A stretch of DNA of 64,000 nt from Paracentrotus lividus. Lineage: Eukaryota; Echinodermata; Echinoidea; Camarodonta; Echinidae. Position numbers and translations under genes: made by a program. Each line of letters opens with the position of its first letter. Within the stretch, counting starts at the first letter, position 1. The DNA lies in NCBI GenBank assembly GCA_940671915.1, contig CALNVZ010003435.1:3864487-3928486 (forward strand), in the 5' to 3' direction. The notes beneath the pieces are model-generated. The model saw only the letters and a program-made list of their open reading frames with translations, made no database searches and was not told the DNA's origin. Shown here piece by piece: positions 38,257-52,090 of this stretch.

Positions 38257-38283
38257 ACTTATCATGTAAACCGCATGATAAGT
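38257..38283. repeat. Perfect 10-bp-stem hairpin
   Basis: ACTTATCATG and its inverse enclose a 7-base loop, TAAACCG. Same geometry as the hairpin at 514-540. Function unknown. Confidence 0.7.
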
Positions 38284-41200
38284 AACGTTATGGTTGCTTT
38301 TAATTTTATGTTTTCATCGATGAATGAACCCATTCATCTTTATGAAAGCAACGGGCTTCATGTACCTTGATATGAGCTTAGATTATCCTTAGCAAGAAGA
38401 CAAGATGGACGAAAACAAAATTATTAGATGCTTATTCTCAGGTCCTCTTTGCGATGACCAACTATTCCAAGTATCATCGATCTAACTGAGGCATTACATC
38501 ATCGCCAGGTAATTTTGGTAATCTATTGGAACCCATGTGAGATCATCATAAGAACGGACGTTGTCTGGGTTTATTGAGGTCGCATCTGTCCCTCTCTCTT
38601 CATTTTTCTTACTCTCTTCCCCCACCCCTCTCTCTCTCTTTCTTTCTCTCACTGTCTATCTTTACCTTCAACTTTTTGTTCTCCCTTTCTTCTCTGTCCT
38701 CTGACCCTCTTGTTCACTTGCACTTCATCTTTCTCTCTCCCAACTTCTCTCCTGCACCATGTCCAAAATTCCGTCTCTCAATTTCGAAATAAATGTGTAT
38801 TTGTGTTTTTTTCTTTCTCTTCTCCAATTCTTATCCTGATTTGCTCTCTCTGTAATAATTCTACATTACTCCCTCTATCTTCCACTCTGTCTTCCTCACT
38901 CTTTCTTTCTCTCTCTCTCTCTCTCACACACACAAACTCTCTTTCTCTCTCTCTCCCTCTCTCCCTTGCTGTACAAGAGCTGGAAGTGCCCGAATAGTGA
39001 CACTTCCTTCCTCGAGAGAAAGGCAGGACGATATCACTGATCCTCCAGTGATTGAGGAAGAAGAGGGTATAGCGTTGAGAAGCTCGGGGCTACACCACTC
39101 AGGAGGTGCAGGGGCTAGGGGTGACCCCCATTGGAAAAATCCGTGGTGGTCGGACACATGCATGTGTAAGGTAGGTAGGGTGAAGCACCTTTTTAGTTGG
39201 GCAAAATCACATTTTGGGGGTAGTACTGAAATGTAAAATAGTCAAGAGGGGCAGGGGTTCTTATTCCGAAAATACTCAAAGTCACGTACGATGTGCCAGC
39301 AGACTCATGAGAATAGGTGCACCAAACACATTTTAAATTTTACAATTAGATTGGGGAACATAAATAGAAGAGTGGGCCTTCAAAAGAAATGCATGGAACT
39401 GATGGATAGGCTGATTAATAAAAAGTAGCCGTATATAATAGACGTGATAGGAAAGGGCCAATGTGAGTTGTGACCTGGGGCTTTGAGACAGAAATAGGAG
39501 GACACAGAATAAGAGAAATGACTATGTGGACTTTTTGTACCGCTGTTTCAGGTTTGAATTATTCTTTAAAATAATTATCACATTCTTTTAGTGTGGAATT
39601 CATCAATTCCAGTGCTCATATTCCTCTTCAAAAGTAATTATACCACATTATTGTTATTTACATTCTGGCCCGCCCTTCGACAATGCCATTCGAATTTTGA
39701 TTCGCACCACCGTCGCTCTGAGGACATGACGAGGTTACCACTAGCTAAACTGAAATTTAAACCGGAATAATATCTACACTTTCTCCATGTCCAGCCTCAT
39801 CTACGGTAGATGAGAATTGTCAAGATCATTCGGTAGCACTCCTCATGACTCGTCTTGAAAGTACACCACCCCCTCTGACCCTTCGGTGCTCACCCCGCCA
39901 CCTCTGCGGCAGATCGCCCGGAAAGTGGGACGCAGATAAAGGCCCTATTGGCTTGGTGAAGACGGAAAAGACCTAGATTGACCGATATATTTACTTTTTG
40001 TGTCTCTGGAATTCCTGCTCGAAACGGATCTGAATTTTCATCTTCAAGTTTGGCGTTCAGATTTGCTTTCGAGCCGCGCCGACCGACCGCCAGTTGCTGC
40101 ATCGCAATTGAAACTCGGAAGGAGATTCCAGACTTTCTTTCTTTAGTCTAAAGGACCCCCCCCCCATTACCCACCCCTGCCTCCTTGTCTTTCTTTGAAA
40201 ATTTTAATAACTGTAAGAAATTAGACATGGGATCGATTATAAAGCAACTGAAATTCATAAGGACTTTTAACGCTGTTGCAATCTCTCCAGTCAACCTCTT
40301 GTTATCTTGACAAGAATTAAAACGATGTACGTTGTGCAGAAAAAAGAAAAATCACATAAAAGTGAAGAAGAAAATAATATTTACATTATTGAGGGCCCAT
40401 TAAAACGATCCTGCGTGTTTACAGGCAGGTGCGATCAGGAAATACCTCATTCTAAATACAAACAGCACCGAAAGTCCTAATTTCCATGGCTTCATAAAAA
40501 CAAACCAAGATTAGAAATACCCAATTTACCTGGAATATTTGGATTAAAACCAAGAATAACCTGATAACTACATTATTGTACGGTGATTTTTTGGCTTATT
40601 CTTAAAGTTTCTTCAATGGATCGGTTGTTATCATCATGATCATGGTTTTGAATCATAATACCATTGTGTTTATTCGTTTCGAATATTGTCGGAAACACTC
40701 GACGAGTTCATCTCAGCTTACATACCACATTTGCACGCACATATTATCATTTTCTCCTTCTTTTTTTTTCTTCTAAATCTTTCTGGAATTATTCTCCCAT
40801 TTCCTCCACCAACGTCAATCAACCCCAGCCCCTCGAAACAAATAGCTCAGTGGAAAGTTTACGACTTTTTTGTCAACACTCGAAGTTGATGTACGAGGAT
40901 CAATACAAATTGGGCGTACTCAAAGCCAAGTCTGCCTCCGATGTAGAGAAGAAAAAAGAAAGAAATTGAGGAGCAAAGAGAAGTGAAAAGATGCAGGCCA
41001 CCCAACACCCCAGACATTTCCATCATCTTTCTTTCCGCCAAAAGTGAAAGATCGAGACAGAAGTTGGAAGAAAGGAAATGGTGATGGTGAGGATAATAAA
41101 AAGGATGACATTGGATGGGGGAAAGTTGGAGGAGTACAAAGCACTATTGGCCTGCTGGGATGATGAGCTGTGTCGTCACGCCTGTCTTAACGTGATGAAT

Positions 41201-41819
41201 TAAGAACATCCATTCATCTGCATCCCGTTTCTATGGTAACTGTGAAGGCCATTCTCCATGTGCCCTCACAGGAAACGAGTATTGAAACAGGCCACACAGA
41301 CCTTGTGAATACAGCCAGCATCAACTAAACTTGTCAACATCATCAACAGCAATATCATCAACAACAAGAACAAGAACAACATTATCAGCAACAGCAGCAA
41401 GGGCAACATCAGCAACACCAACATCAAATCACAAAATACTTACTTACAACCAAAATAGAAGTCATCAAGAAAGAAAAACGAAAAGCTGTCCCACTATGCA
41501 GACAGATAACAAGATATGTCATGTCAAACTAGGTCTATGATATCTATACAACATGATGATCGTACCCGATGGCAAAACGTAGTTCATGTTAACCGCATGT
41601 ATTTTTCCTTGTTGGAGAGTGGAACATTTTTTTACAAAATGCTTCACATTTTGGAAACATCCCAAAATAGTTACCATAGTTACGAAAATGACGTAAATAT
41701 GAAAGCCACAAACATTTCATTCGAATTTATGGTTTGTTGAAATACATTTACAATGTCTTATACATGGTCTCAACTGAAAAAAAAAACACAACACAATTCA
41801 TTTCTAATATACGTTGCAT

Positions 41820-41915
41820 GATGCCAGATCAGGGAAGTGTTTGAACCTCGAACCTGGATATTTGAAGAGGCAACCAACCACTGTACCCCCGCTGTCCTTC
41901 AGCCATTGACCCTGG
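41820..41915 (-). mobile_element. Possible decayed tRNA-derived SINE head
   Basis: On the minus strand GGTACAGTGGTTGG resembles a tRNA A-box/D-arm, and CAGGTTCGAGGTTC, about 30 bases later, resembles a B box. The spacing is about 10 bases shorter than in a normal tRNA and no acceptor stem is formed, so it is not a tRNA gene. A SINE relic is plausible but weak. Confidence 0.3.
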
Positions 41916-43167
41916 AAGCACATTAGCCCCATGGGAAGACAACTGAGGTAGAGTAGTGACCTTTCCCTGCATGATGCATGTGACATTTGCTATGTCTAAA
42001 CGATCACTCAAGACCACAAGGGCGTAGCCAAAAAGGGCACAAGGGAAATTCATCTCAACCCCCGACCCAATTCACGCCCCACATCCGTGACAGCAAGTGT
42101 GTGGCCTACATAACGTAACGAAATGTTGTGTCGTTATGGAAGCAAAAAAATTGATATTCGAATATTAAAGACAGTACGAATGTCATTAAGTTACTTTGTT
42201 GAATGGTAAGTTCAACAATAGCTTCCTTCACCCAAATTTACCCCCCCCCCCCCAGCCTCACCCCATTTTATGTGAGAGCCATATAACGTCATCACGTCGG
42301 TGGATGCTTAAAAAAAAATGAACCTGAGAATGGAATGAATTTTGGTGGAAGACAAATTTTTATTGCCATAAACTTGAGGTCAAAAACCACTTTACTGACT
42401 TTGTCCGAGAACGACATATGGAAGCAGAGTTGTAAACTTTGGGCGAAGGTATTCGTCTATTCCAAGGACCTCCTATCAATCAAATGAATGTCCGAGAAAC
42501 CATCTCCAAACAGGTAGATATATAGGTGACATAGATGAATTATAAACATCAGAAACTCCACGTTATTTCCAATTTTAAGCAAGGTGCTGATTTGTTGGAA
42601 ATATCGATGAAATTATCAATACGCGTCTTTTGCATTTTTTGGTTCAGATCATAAGAACCCGAGTGGGATTTAAAAAAAAAAAAGGAAATCACATTAAAGA
42701 AAAAATGACTTAAAAATGCGATAGTTTCAGATCTAAATTTGAAATACAGGGAAGCAAGTTGGTATACTACATTCAACTATGCACCTCAAGCGCCGGGCTC
42801 AAGCCTTTCTACTATAAATAATACAAGCAAATCTTGGCTCTAAACTAAAAAAGGTGACTACAGTATTTTGACGAAAATGTATTTTGAATTCAAAGTCAGG
42901 TATGGTAAAGAGAGTTCTTAATTTGCTTGTCACAAAATATATGTCAAAACCCTCTCTGGTTGTTTCTTTCGACAGGAAATGGGGTCTTGGACTGAAAGAA
43001 ACGAATAAACAATACAGCAATGTTTCATTCACAAGTTTACAATGAGTCGAGAGTCGAGGAGAATACCTTCGCCTTTTCATCATTGTAATAAGCAAAGTTG
43101 GTTTCAATGGAGGATAAGTGAGTTGAAAACTTTCTGATAAAAACCTTCGTGTATACAACCTTCTTTT

Positions 43168-43171
<4 letters not shown>

Positions 43172-43212
<41 letters not shown>
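43172..43212. repeat. (CT)n microsatellite
   Basis: About 16-20 CT units with minor interruptions near the 3' side. Confidence 0.95.
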
Positions 43213-45879
43213 TTCCTAACCTATGGAATGCCCTGTGGGTCAAAAAGAACAATAAAGCCAATTTATGGTATATCATCGATGTATTAAATTCACGCTGTGT
43301 GGCTAAATGGAAGTAGGCCTACGCTCCGTCCAACTCAAGAAACCAACATGCACTCGAACGACTGGGACTATTGAAACCAGTTTGTCATATAATGTAGTGT
43401 GTTCTGTGTTTACCACTGCATAGTCCATTCACCATATCACATTTCAAGATGGTATCAGTGATTTGAAGTCCAATAATATTATAATCAAATAGGAAACTGA
43501 TTATTGGGTCCGTCTGGAATAAAAATTGATTTATCTCTCCCAAACTCGTTTTTTTTTTCCATAAGGGTACTGAATGCATAACTACATGTACATGCCTTTA
43601 TCCTTCGCTGTCTACTCTGATCGTTTTGAAATGGAACAAGGTTCCAAAATTCGGGTATTCTACTTGTCTATTAGTGTATGGATTTTGACTGCCTGCCTCA
43701 CATAGCACTGAGCATAATTTTAAAGATAATGTCCAAAACCTGATCGAACTACCCAATTTTGCTTATCATTATTTTTTTTTGGTGTCTGAATGCCATAAAA
43801 TAAAGTTATGTCTAAGCCTGTATCAGATCAAGCTTCGTGTACAAGTTAGCTTTCAGTTAGGTGATATCATTTTTTCCTTGTGAAATTACTACTCTATACT
43901 GATGACTTATACCTTTTTATAATAGAGGATAAATTGAAACATATAGCTCACTTGGTGTAAATTATGTCATCTTGTATACTGTCCTCATAGCAACACAATC
44001 TACAAAGGATATCCTGAGTGCGTAGCAAACCAAAAGTGCCACTTATTAGTGCCTATAAAAAATGGTTAATATCTCATGCTAAACACTTGATGAGAATGTT
44101 GTACACCATTTCCGTTCATTGTATGAATTCACCAAATGCCATTTCAACAAATATTCATGATTTGATTTTTATCTTAATTCAAGATTCGGCTCATATCGTT
44201 TAAAACTTTCCAAAAATTCCTTGATGCTTAAATGCCGACATACTAGTAGGGACCTATTTAACCCATCTTAAATCCTCAAAACCAACAGTGCACTTTTCTT
44301 ATTAGCAGTGCACGCAAAATCTATTTCGGCTCAATTTGTCTCTATTAATGGCCATGAACCTGGATGCTCGGGTCCTTACGGAAAACTGAGGCCTCTCTCA
44401 GCCGGGGGTCTTGGCCTGGCTGCCCAGCCATACATGCCAAAGCTCAGTTCTTTTTGCTTTCTACGATTTCTTTTCAAATTCTAGCTTGTAGGGCAGGAAG
44501 CCTTGCAATTATTGGTCGGTGTGTTGTCCAACAAGTTGAAGAATACCTGATCACTCTCCTGGAAATGATAGGGTGTCAGGAAACGAGGCAAGATATTGAA
44601 AAGAAATGCCACAAGAATTCGGCGGAACTCATTCACGCAAGACGACAATATACGGTGTCAGACCAAACTAGTGCCTCACTTATCATGCTTATATTTATCG
44701 TTCCGTTACTTCATCGATCATGACTGTAATTTCTAGTACATACCCCTGATACGTCCAAGTGGAATAAACTGATTGCCAGATTACAATTATTTCTAACCAT
44801 CACACTGAATTTTGAATGTTTGATATTTGTTTATTATTTCCGTCTTACGCTCATTACAAACTTTCAAGATTCACAAACTTGTCACGTTAGAATAAAATCA
44901 TTCCAAGTGTTTTATAGATTACAGCGAAAACACTAACTTGGCAGACGTTTTATTTCTTGTGTCCAATGTTTGCTAATCGCTTATTGATAGGCCTATGTTT
45001 GCTTGGTAAAGTGAAGTGTATCAAATAATTAACACTAGAAGATTAAACACGAAATTTTATTATTCAACTATAATGTAGCTTCCTTTCAAGTGTGTTTTCG
45101 AAAAGAAATTAGCTCCTTGCAAATTTGCTTCAACATCAGACGTGTGAATGGTTGTAAACTGTTTTTATGTTTTCGTGTACAGATATTAAAAATAAACTCA
45201 CATGTGTTTGGGGACTTTTCCCATCCATGATACAACCATGGAGTAGTATCCATGATACAACCAACATCCATATCACGTCTGTGTTTTATGACGATGATGT
45301 TTTCAAAGAATACAGAACGGAGCAACCGCACAACATTATGTAAACACTGTACAACCAGACTCGCCGAGTTGCTCTCAAGTTCAAAGGTCATCTCAGGCGA
45401 ACACGGGTATCTGGATGCAATCTATGATAAGATGCCGGAGATTGGGAAAGAAAAAAATATCCAAGAATACGATATCTAATATCAGCGTAATAACGCCGAG
45501 TAGGTCCGTGACCAAAATGTCTACATCGAACTTCAAAATGGTAGAGTAGTGTCAAATGCTTTCGTGATAAATGTCTGTGGCATCTCAGGTTTGACAAACA
45601 GCTATTGATATCAGGAAACAGACGAGGATATATAGGCTTAATAGTATTATGTCATGACAGTGAACATGTATTGTATACCCAAAATATTTTTGTCTTTGCA
45701 AAATAAGGTTAATTATACCCTTAATAAATCATGATAAAAGAACTTGTATAAAACTAAATTTCCGATAACGAAGTGCAAGATATAGCGTATAGGCCTAAAC
45801 AGACAATTAATTATGCCTAATAATGGTGAAACAAACTGTATGCTTAGTTTAAACTGATAAATTACAAGCATCAGTGTTT

Positions 45880-46200
45880 AAAGTGCCTTGGAAAGGCAAT
45901 TCACGTAAGCATTTTTGTGTGATGCCAGATTTTTAGAATAACCAGAATGATATGAAATTAGCCCAATTTTGCTTGCACATGCACTACACACAGAAATGCA
46001 TGGGAATATACAAAATGTTAGGCCCGAACATTTCAGTTGTTTTTGGTAAAAAAAAACTATATAATTATGACTATTAGGGCATTTGAAGATCAATCCTTTG
46101 CAGTGGACATTTCTACTATAATATTCTACCTTTAAATAATTTGAAAGCTCATAATAATGTTGTTCACTTTTCCCATAACACTAGATTCTCTCCAAATTTT
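45880..46200 (+). repeat. Unclassified dispersed repeat, copy 2
   Basis: Direct-orientation relative of 5575-5905 (see that entry for the shared blocks). This copy has an A-rich insertion at about 46047-46075 that copy 1 lacks. Confidence 0.6.
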
Positions 46201-46398
46201 ACTCACGTACATTATGGTTCCACGCTACCACAGTTGCCACGTAAACATGGTAAACTAGGATATAATAGAGACAAAACTGGCATGTCTGGTGTTGTAGAAC
46301 AGGTAGAAGTTGCTCAGAAGATCACATGATACCAGTATGTAGGTTTGGAGAAGATAACATGATATCAGTGGTCTTCCAATTCCTATACTTGTGTAAGG

Positions 46399-46435
46399 TT
46401 GGTGATGGTAAAGATGATGATGATGATAGTGATGG

Positions 46436-46466
<31 letters not shown>

Positions 46467-46636
46467 GATGTCGGTGTCGGTGATGGTGGTGATGATGGTG
46501 ATGATGATGATGATCAAAAGGAGGAGGAGGGGAAGAAGGAGGATGGTGGTGATGGTGGTGGTAATGAGGATGGTGTTGAAAATGATGGGGATGATAATGC
46601 TGATGATAATGATGTGGCTGAAGATGACAATGATAG

Positions 46637-46694
<58 letters not shown>

Positions 46695-46715
46695 GGTGGT
46701 TGCGGTGTAAATAGA
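46399..46715 (+). repeat. Long GAT/GGT trinucleotide tract
   Basis: About 300 bases of GAT interspersed with GGT, GAG and AAG, ending in purer (GAT)n and (GGT)n (46635-46700). It yields polyaspartate, polyvaline and, on the other strand, polyhistidine frames of 100-200 codons, none with non-repeat conserved sequence. Confidence 0.95.
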
Positions 46716-49700
46716 TGACGACGATGATTGATGAGGAGGGAAAGGGAGTATATAACAACACATGTCTTATTCTAGCCGATGTCAATGGCAATGGCCTTGG
46801 AGATGATAACGAAGATGTAAATGAAGGATAAACAGATGAATAAAAGAATTTTGTAGCATGGAAGAAATGAAGGTACAAATACGGGGGAGGAAAGAGGAGA
46901 AGGTGGCGGAGGCGGAGGCGACATAATTATCGGAAGGATATTAATAGAGTAATTATTAAGATTTTGTTTTTACCTCAATGTGCACTAATTTCCTTATCAT
47001 TTATGAGGAAAAAGCGACCATGACTACGCGTAGGCGATGTGGTAAATAATGAATTTGATAAAATATTTGCAGCTATAATTTTATTATCATGATTATGGAG
47101 ACAATATTATGTGAATATCAATTTGGCCATACAATTGATACAGTGAGTTGTAAATTGACAGGGATTATAAAAGCAGAAAGTATAATGATATAATCTCGTG
47201 CGTGGATTAATGGTAACTGGGATCCAATTTGTTTATAAATGTTGACATATTTATATCTGTAAAAACATAATATTTGAAAAAAGCAATTCATCATAAATTA
47301 TTTATAGTTTTCTTCTTTTTGAATTTGTAAATGGAATTAAAGTAGCTGCTACAACCAGCAGGCTCTTGCAAGTTGAAAATACTTGAAATAGAACACACAG
47401 ATGCAACAGATGTCAGCTTTTACGCGGGAAAAACAAATCAAATATTCCAAAGCAGACGAAACACGATGGTAACCCCAACTTATCTCTCCCTTTCAATTCT
47501 ATCTAACACCTTGCCCAAGACAAGATTATCGTGAGCTCTCTTCGAATCGATATCCACTCAAAATCTGCCTACATTTCCATCAGGGGTTCCCTACGTCAAC
47601 CTCGCACTTCATGTCGTCTGGTCTTTATAATTTTCGATGGTTTTTTGGCGGGAAAACCGATCCGATCGATCGATAATGTTTGCACGATTTCATCGAATTT
47701 GTGAGCTCACTCTGCTTTATCGGTTTGTGAAGAGTACTCAGAAAGCTGCTCGTGTTTGTTACATTTGCATTCCTTCTTTCAAGATTTATTGTATATACTG
47801 TGTTTCTCTTTACTTTTATATATTTTACACCTTTTCTGAACTTAAAGCTGCAGATTAAATAACACGCGAAAGGAGTGAAATTGACGTCCGAATTCACTTA
47901 CTTTTAAAGAATGGTTGAAAAGGAGGTAGGCCTACGTGCAACAATATTTTTTGGGGAAAAAATAAAAGTAATAAATCATTAAAGAATATAATCTACGAAT
48001 CATTATTGCGAGATTCGTCATATTATTAATAAAGATACTAATCATTCTAATTGACTGATTAAAAACAAATTATGATGGTTGTCATTGATTGTTTTTGCTG
48101 ATCTGAATGGCGTATATAGTGGACATGTGATAACCGGGGATCAGCCAATCAGCATCATCTCAAACGTTGATTATACCCGAGGTAATAACGTCTCTCCGGG
48201 TCTCCATTTTCGCTCATAAATTCATACACCGATATCAAGTTCATCCTTTCACACGTGTTCTGTTTTCAGAACACACCGCAGTAAGCGATATCTTACACCC
48301 GATCTTAAGCCAACATTGATTAAAATTTAAGTCAATTTATATCGTATTCGCTTTGCACGAGCCCAATTTTGAGTAGTAGCCGCTTTGAGGACGAGCTGCG
48401 ATCCCTTTACCCCTATCCTAGCTCCCAAACCCCCTCCAGTTCATCTTAACCACGCTGGACTAGAGGACTGGTGGATGGAGGGAGAAGGGGGTAAATATAT
48501 CATCAATAATGAATTTCAATATTTCCCCTTCTCTTTCAGGCTGGGGTACATGACAGATTACCGTGTACTAGAGCGGAGCGTAATTGATTTGGTGTGATAT
48601 GATATCGTCAGCGCGTATTTCGAGCAGCGGATACCCGAGGTGCGGGGCTCCCTTCGCCGCCGGGCTAGAGATCGCTCGGAGATCCGTGGGTTAAGGCAGA
48701 TATAGATACACACAATACGGTCCATTTTGAGCTGCATCTGATAAGACAGGCAACGATGAACTCCTAATTGGAATTCTACGTGAGAAACAGATCGTTGTGA
48801 TACCAACTACATGCCAACAAAGCCTCAAAATCATCTCATTATTCGACTAAATAATTGATAGACCTGTACATCAAGAGTCCTTTATTTGCTAAACGGCTAT
48901 TGCCATCATTCGTTATCAACAAATTAATAGTGCAGTAACCTTCAATATATTTTTATTATAAACCGTGGAAATAATAGTTTTTTAAAAAATTATTAAAATT
49001 ATTATTTAAAAATTACCCACAAAATATAAACCAGCAAGGGTATATATTAAAGTATAAATGTAAAACACGAATACAAGGGCTGCGATTTATTTATGAGATA
49101 TTATGACATTACAGTCATAACTTTTTTTTTTCTGTCTCTCTCTCTCTCTCTCCCTCATGTTCATATCACACTGATTCCTGAGATATATCCTAACATTATC
49201 ATTAACAAAATCTTAGTCATTTGGAGCTTCCAAATAACATCATTATGCTACAGGTTCCAATCATACTCATAATAAATGTAATACAAGATGAATTAATACA
49301 TTTATGTTGGTAAGATTAGTTGTCAGCATTTTAACAATACAATTATAAAGCTTCAGATGAACCGGCTACCACGCACTACATACACTACATACACATATAC
49401 ATGCTATCATTTTTAAATCAAACTTTTATAGGGAAATCTTAATGATTTGACCATAATCTGGCTGAATCATTCATGTTTACTTATTCTGTCTATATCGTGA
49501 CCATTCTGTCTATACTTCTTCGTAGCACGGATGTTCTCAAAATGTTGCCGCATATCCTCTGAAATGAATTTAATACCAAACGTCAAAGAGACAGCATGAT
49601 TCATTGAAATTCGTTACAGGTTCATGTGTTAGTCCAAGTTTTTTTTCTCTGTAATCAAGCGTCAAAATTTACAGGTCAATATAATGTCACTAATGTGGTG

Positions 49701-51500
49701 GTCACATCAGGTCGTAATTGTCTAAGACAGATTTCGTGGAAAAATTCTACGTCGCATGTACTTCTCTTGAGACCCGCACGTTGCAGTTACGTCACGCACG
49801 CTTTTTTTTTTTTTTTTTTTTACTATACCTTGCCGAAAGCTATACGTTTCACACACGTAGCATATATACGACCTGTTCTGACCACCGCATAAGGTTATAA
49901 AAATAGCCTAGGTATTTAAAATTTACTTTGAGAGGTTTAAAACAATATTCAGGCAATCATGTTTTACTCCGAAAATAACACAGAGAAGAATATATGAGAA
50001 AAATAAAGATGACAATGTATACGTTGGAAATTTTAATGTCAACATTGAAATAACAAAAAACAAAAAAACAAACAAAAACAATATTCAGTTCAGATTTCGA
50101 ATTATGTTAGCATACAGGCCTAGTACATTTAGAACAAGGCCTTATTATTTCAGTTCATTGAACTTCTGACATTCTTTGTTTCCTTGCTAAGAAAGTCTAA
50201 CATATTAGTTTCTGTTTTAGTTGAAAATAATAATCATGTTTAAATATTTACATCACATTATTGGTATTCCACATTTAATATCCAATGACGATTTTAACTT
50301 TTATTTGAACTAAGTTATAAACAGGCCTATAGATACGGACTTCTTGAAAAAGAAAATTTTGCTTAAATATTATGCATTTTAAGGTCAATTCATTTATGAA
50401 TAATTAAACGTTTATTTATGTTATTATAGCGTTGTTTCGGCTTGTAAATTTCTTTACACTAGTTGACACAAAATTTATGTGGAAGGGGCAAAAATAAAAC
50501 CTAGATAAACTGCCAAGGTTGAAACGGCTGGCCTAGACATGAGAAAGGTACTACTTGAATAATTATTATGTACATCATAATAATTATGATCAGTTTTCTT
50601 TCTTTCTTGATCTGGATATGTCTCAATGACGAATATCTCACTGTATAGCTTTTTTCCTTAGAGAAAAAATAACAAAGAAAGAGGAAGATAAATATTTGGC
50701 TTGATATGTTTTCAAGAGTCAAAGCTCACATAAAGCAAATAAATGTTGTATTCACATGATTCACGTGTATCTTGTCTCATGAAAGCGGAATAGTTCCTCA
50801 GATATTCAGTTCAGTAAAACTGACGAGGGATTATTAAAAATCGCTAAGTGAATCAGGTCCATTCCACTTACTTTTCAAAGTAAACGGTTAAGGATGAAGA
50901 TTTAAATTACCACAAACATGAAAAATCATATTGCAGTGTGAGTTACTTTATCATTAATCCTCACTTTTAATGTGAAATCAATAAATTCATCCAAGCGCCA
51001 TTAAGATCGTTTTGTCCATCACAGAAACATTATTCTCACAAAATGATGATCATCGGTGAACTTCATGCACATCATCATCATGATCATCCTAAACGTAGCC
51101 TTGGTCATTCAAACTACAGCTCATTGTCCGAATGGTGATGTGATGATGGCGATGACTAAAAGAGAAAACTCTTTAATTACCAATTATTATTGAAAGTCAC
51201 AAAAGGATTCTCCTTCAAACAGTTCAATATGTGAAATGTGTACAGTTAAGAAATCAATACACAATATGATAAGGTTGCCAATGTAACATTACAGAACGAT
51301 TGATTGAGCCATAAACTATTCCGTTGAGGAGACTGCGCTTGGTGATTGTAAAATGATATATATGTATATGTTTTTTTTTTGGTTGTTTTTTTTGTTTTAA
51401 TTCTTTTATTTTGTGAGAGCAAGGTCCCCACAATAAATGTCTCTGAATATAAGAACATGTTACTTTAGTTATATTTGGCTTTTACTATCTTATCAGCATT
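46716..51500. other. Gene-free stretch
   Basis: No supported gene. AT-rich sequence with a CT tract (about 49133-49153), a T-run (49802-49821), T/G-rich sequence near 51370-51400, and GC-richer patches at about 48600-48680 without recognisable content. Confidence 0.4.
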
Positions 51501-51583
51501 ATCGTCATCAAGATAACCACCTCCAATACCACCACCACAGCAATGAAAGCCTTCATCAGTATCAACATCATCATAACCACAAT

Positions 51584-51622
<39 letters not shown>

Positions 51623-51762
51623 AACCAACATCACCATCATATTCCTTGTCCTCAACAATATCACCATGGATGAATGCCACCACCACCACCACCACCACAA
51701 CCACCACCATCATTATTATCATCATCAACACCATTATAATCGTCAAAATCGCCATCAACATT

Positions 51763-51793
<31 letters not shown>

Positions 51794-51856
51794 CCATCAT
51801 CATCATCATCTTCATCACCATAATCATCATGAGATTGCACTTCCACCATCATCATA
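51501..51856 (+). repeat. Long ATC/ACC trinucleotide tract
   Basis: CAT/ATC and CAC/ACC repeats with purer (ATC)n at about 51583-51620 and 51755-51812; looser CAT-rich sequence goes on to about 52090. It is the inverse of the tract type at 46.4-46.7 kb. Polyhistidine, polyisoleucine and polyaspartate frames here are artefacts. Confidence 0.95.
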
Positions 51857-52090
51857 AATCACAGGTACTTCAAGTACTAATTATCTGTAACAACATCGTC
51901 ACCATATGCATCGTAAACCATCATCTAAGTCATCATCAATTAATGGTCCTTATCATCATCGCTATAAAAATCATCACCATAATCATTATCACAATCGACA
52001 CAAAAGAATTGTATCTTTATCCTGATTTCATAATCACCCTAATTATTATCACCAATCACGCCAGCAGCAGAATCATCACAACCATATTAT

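Larger units (their letters stand above)
36269..45879. other. Gene-free stretch
   Basis: No supported gene. It holds a triple CTTGCGTCAA-type repeat (about 37394-37422), a CA/CAT-rich stretch (37970-38110), a 10-bp-stem hairpin (38257-38283), CT-rich tracts (38580-38970), a CAA/CAG-rich stretch (41335-41435), a C-run (42241-42253), (CT)n (43172-43212) and a 16-bp direct repeat, ATCCATGATACAACCA (45223 and 45248). Confidence 0.4.

Noticed and set aside
44364-44723. 119-codon ATG-started open frame
   Set aside because: No recognisable motif, composition bias or neighbouring exon signals; length is compatible with chance in 64 kb.
46255-46878. Polyhistidine, polyaspartate and polyisoleucine open frames at 46.3-46.9 and 51.5-52.1 kb
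   Set aside because: They are translations of GAT/ATC microsatellites with no conserved unique sequence.
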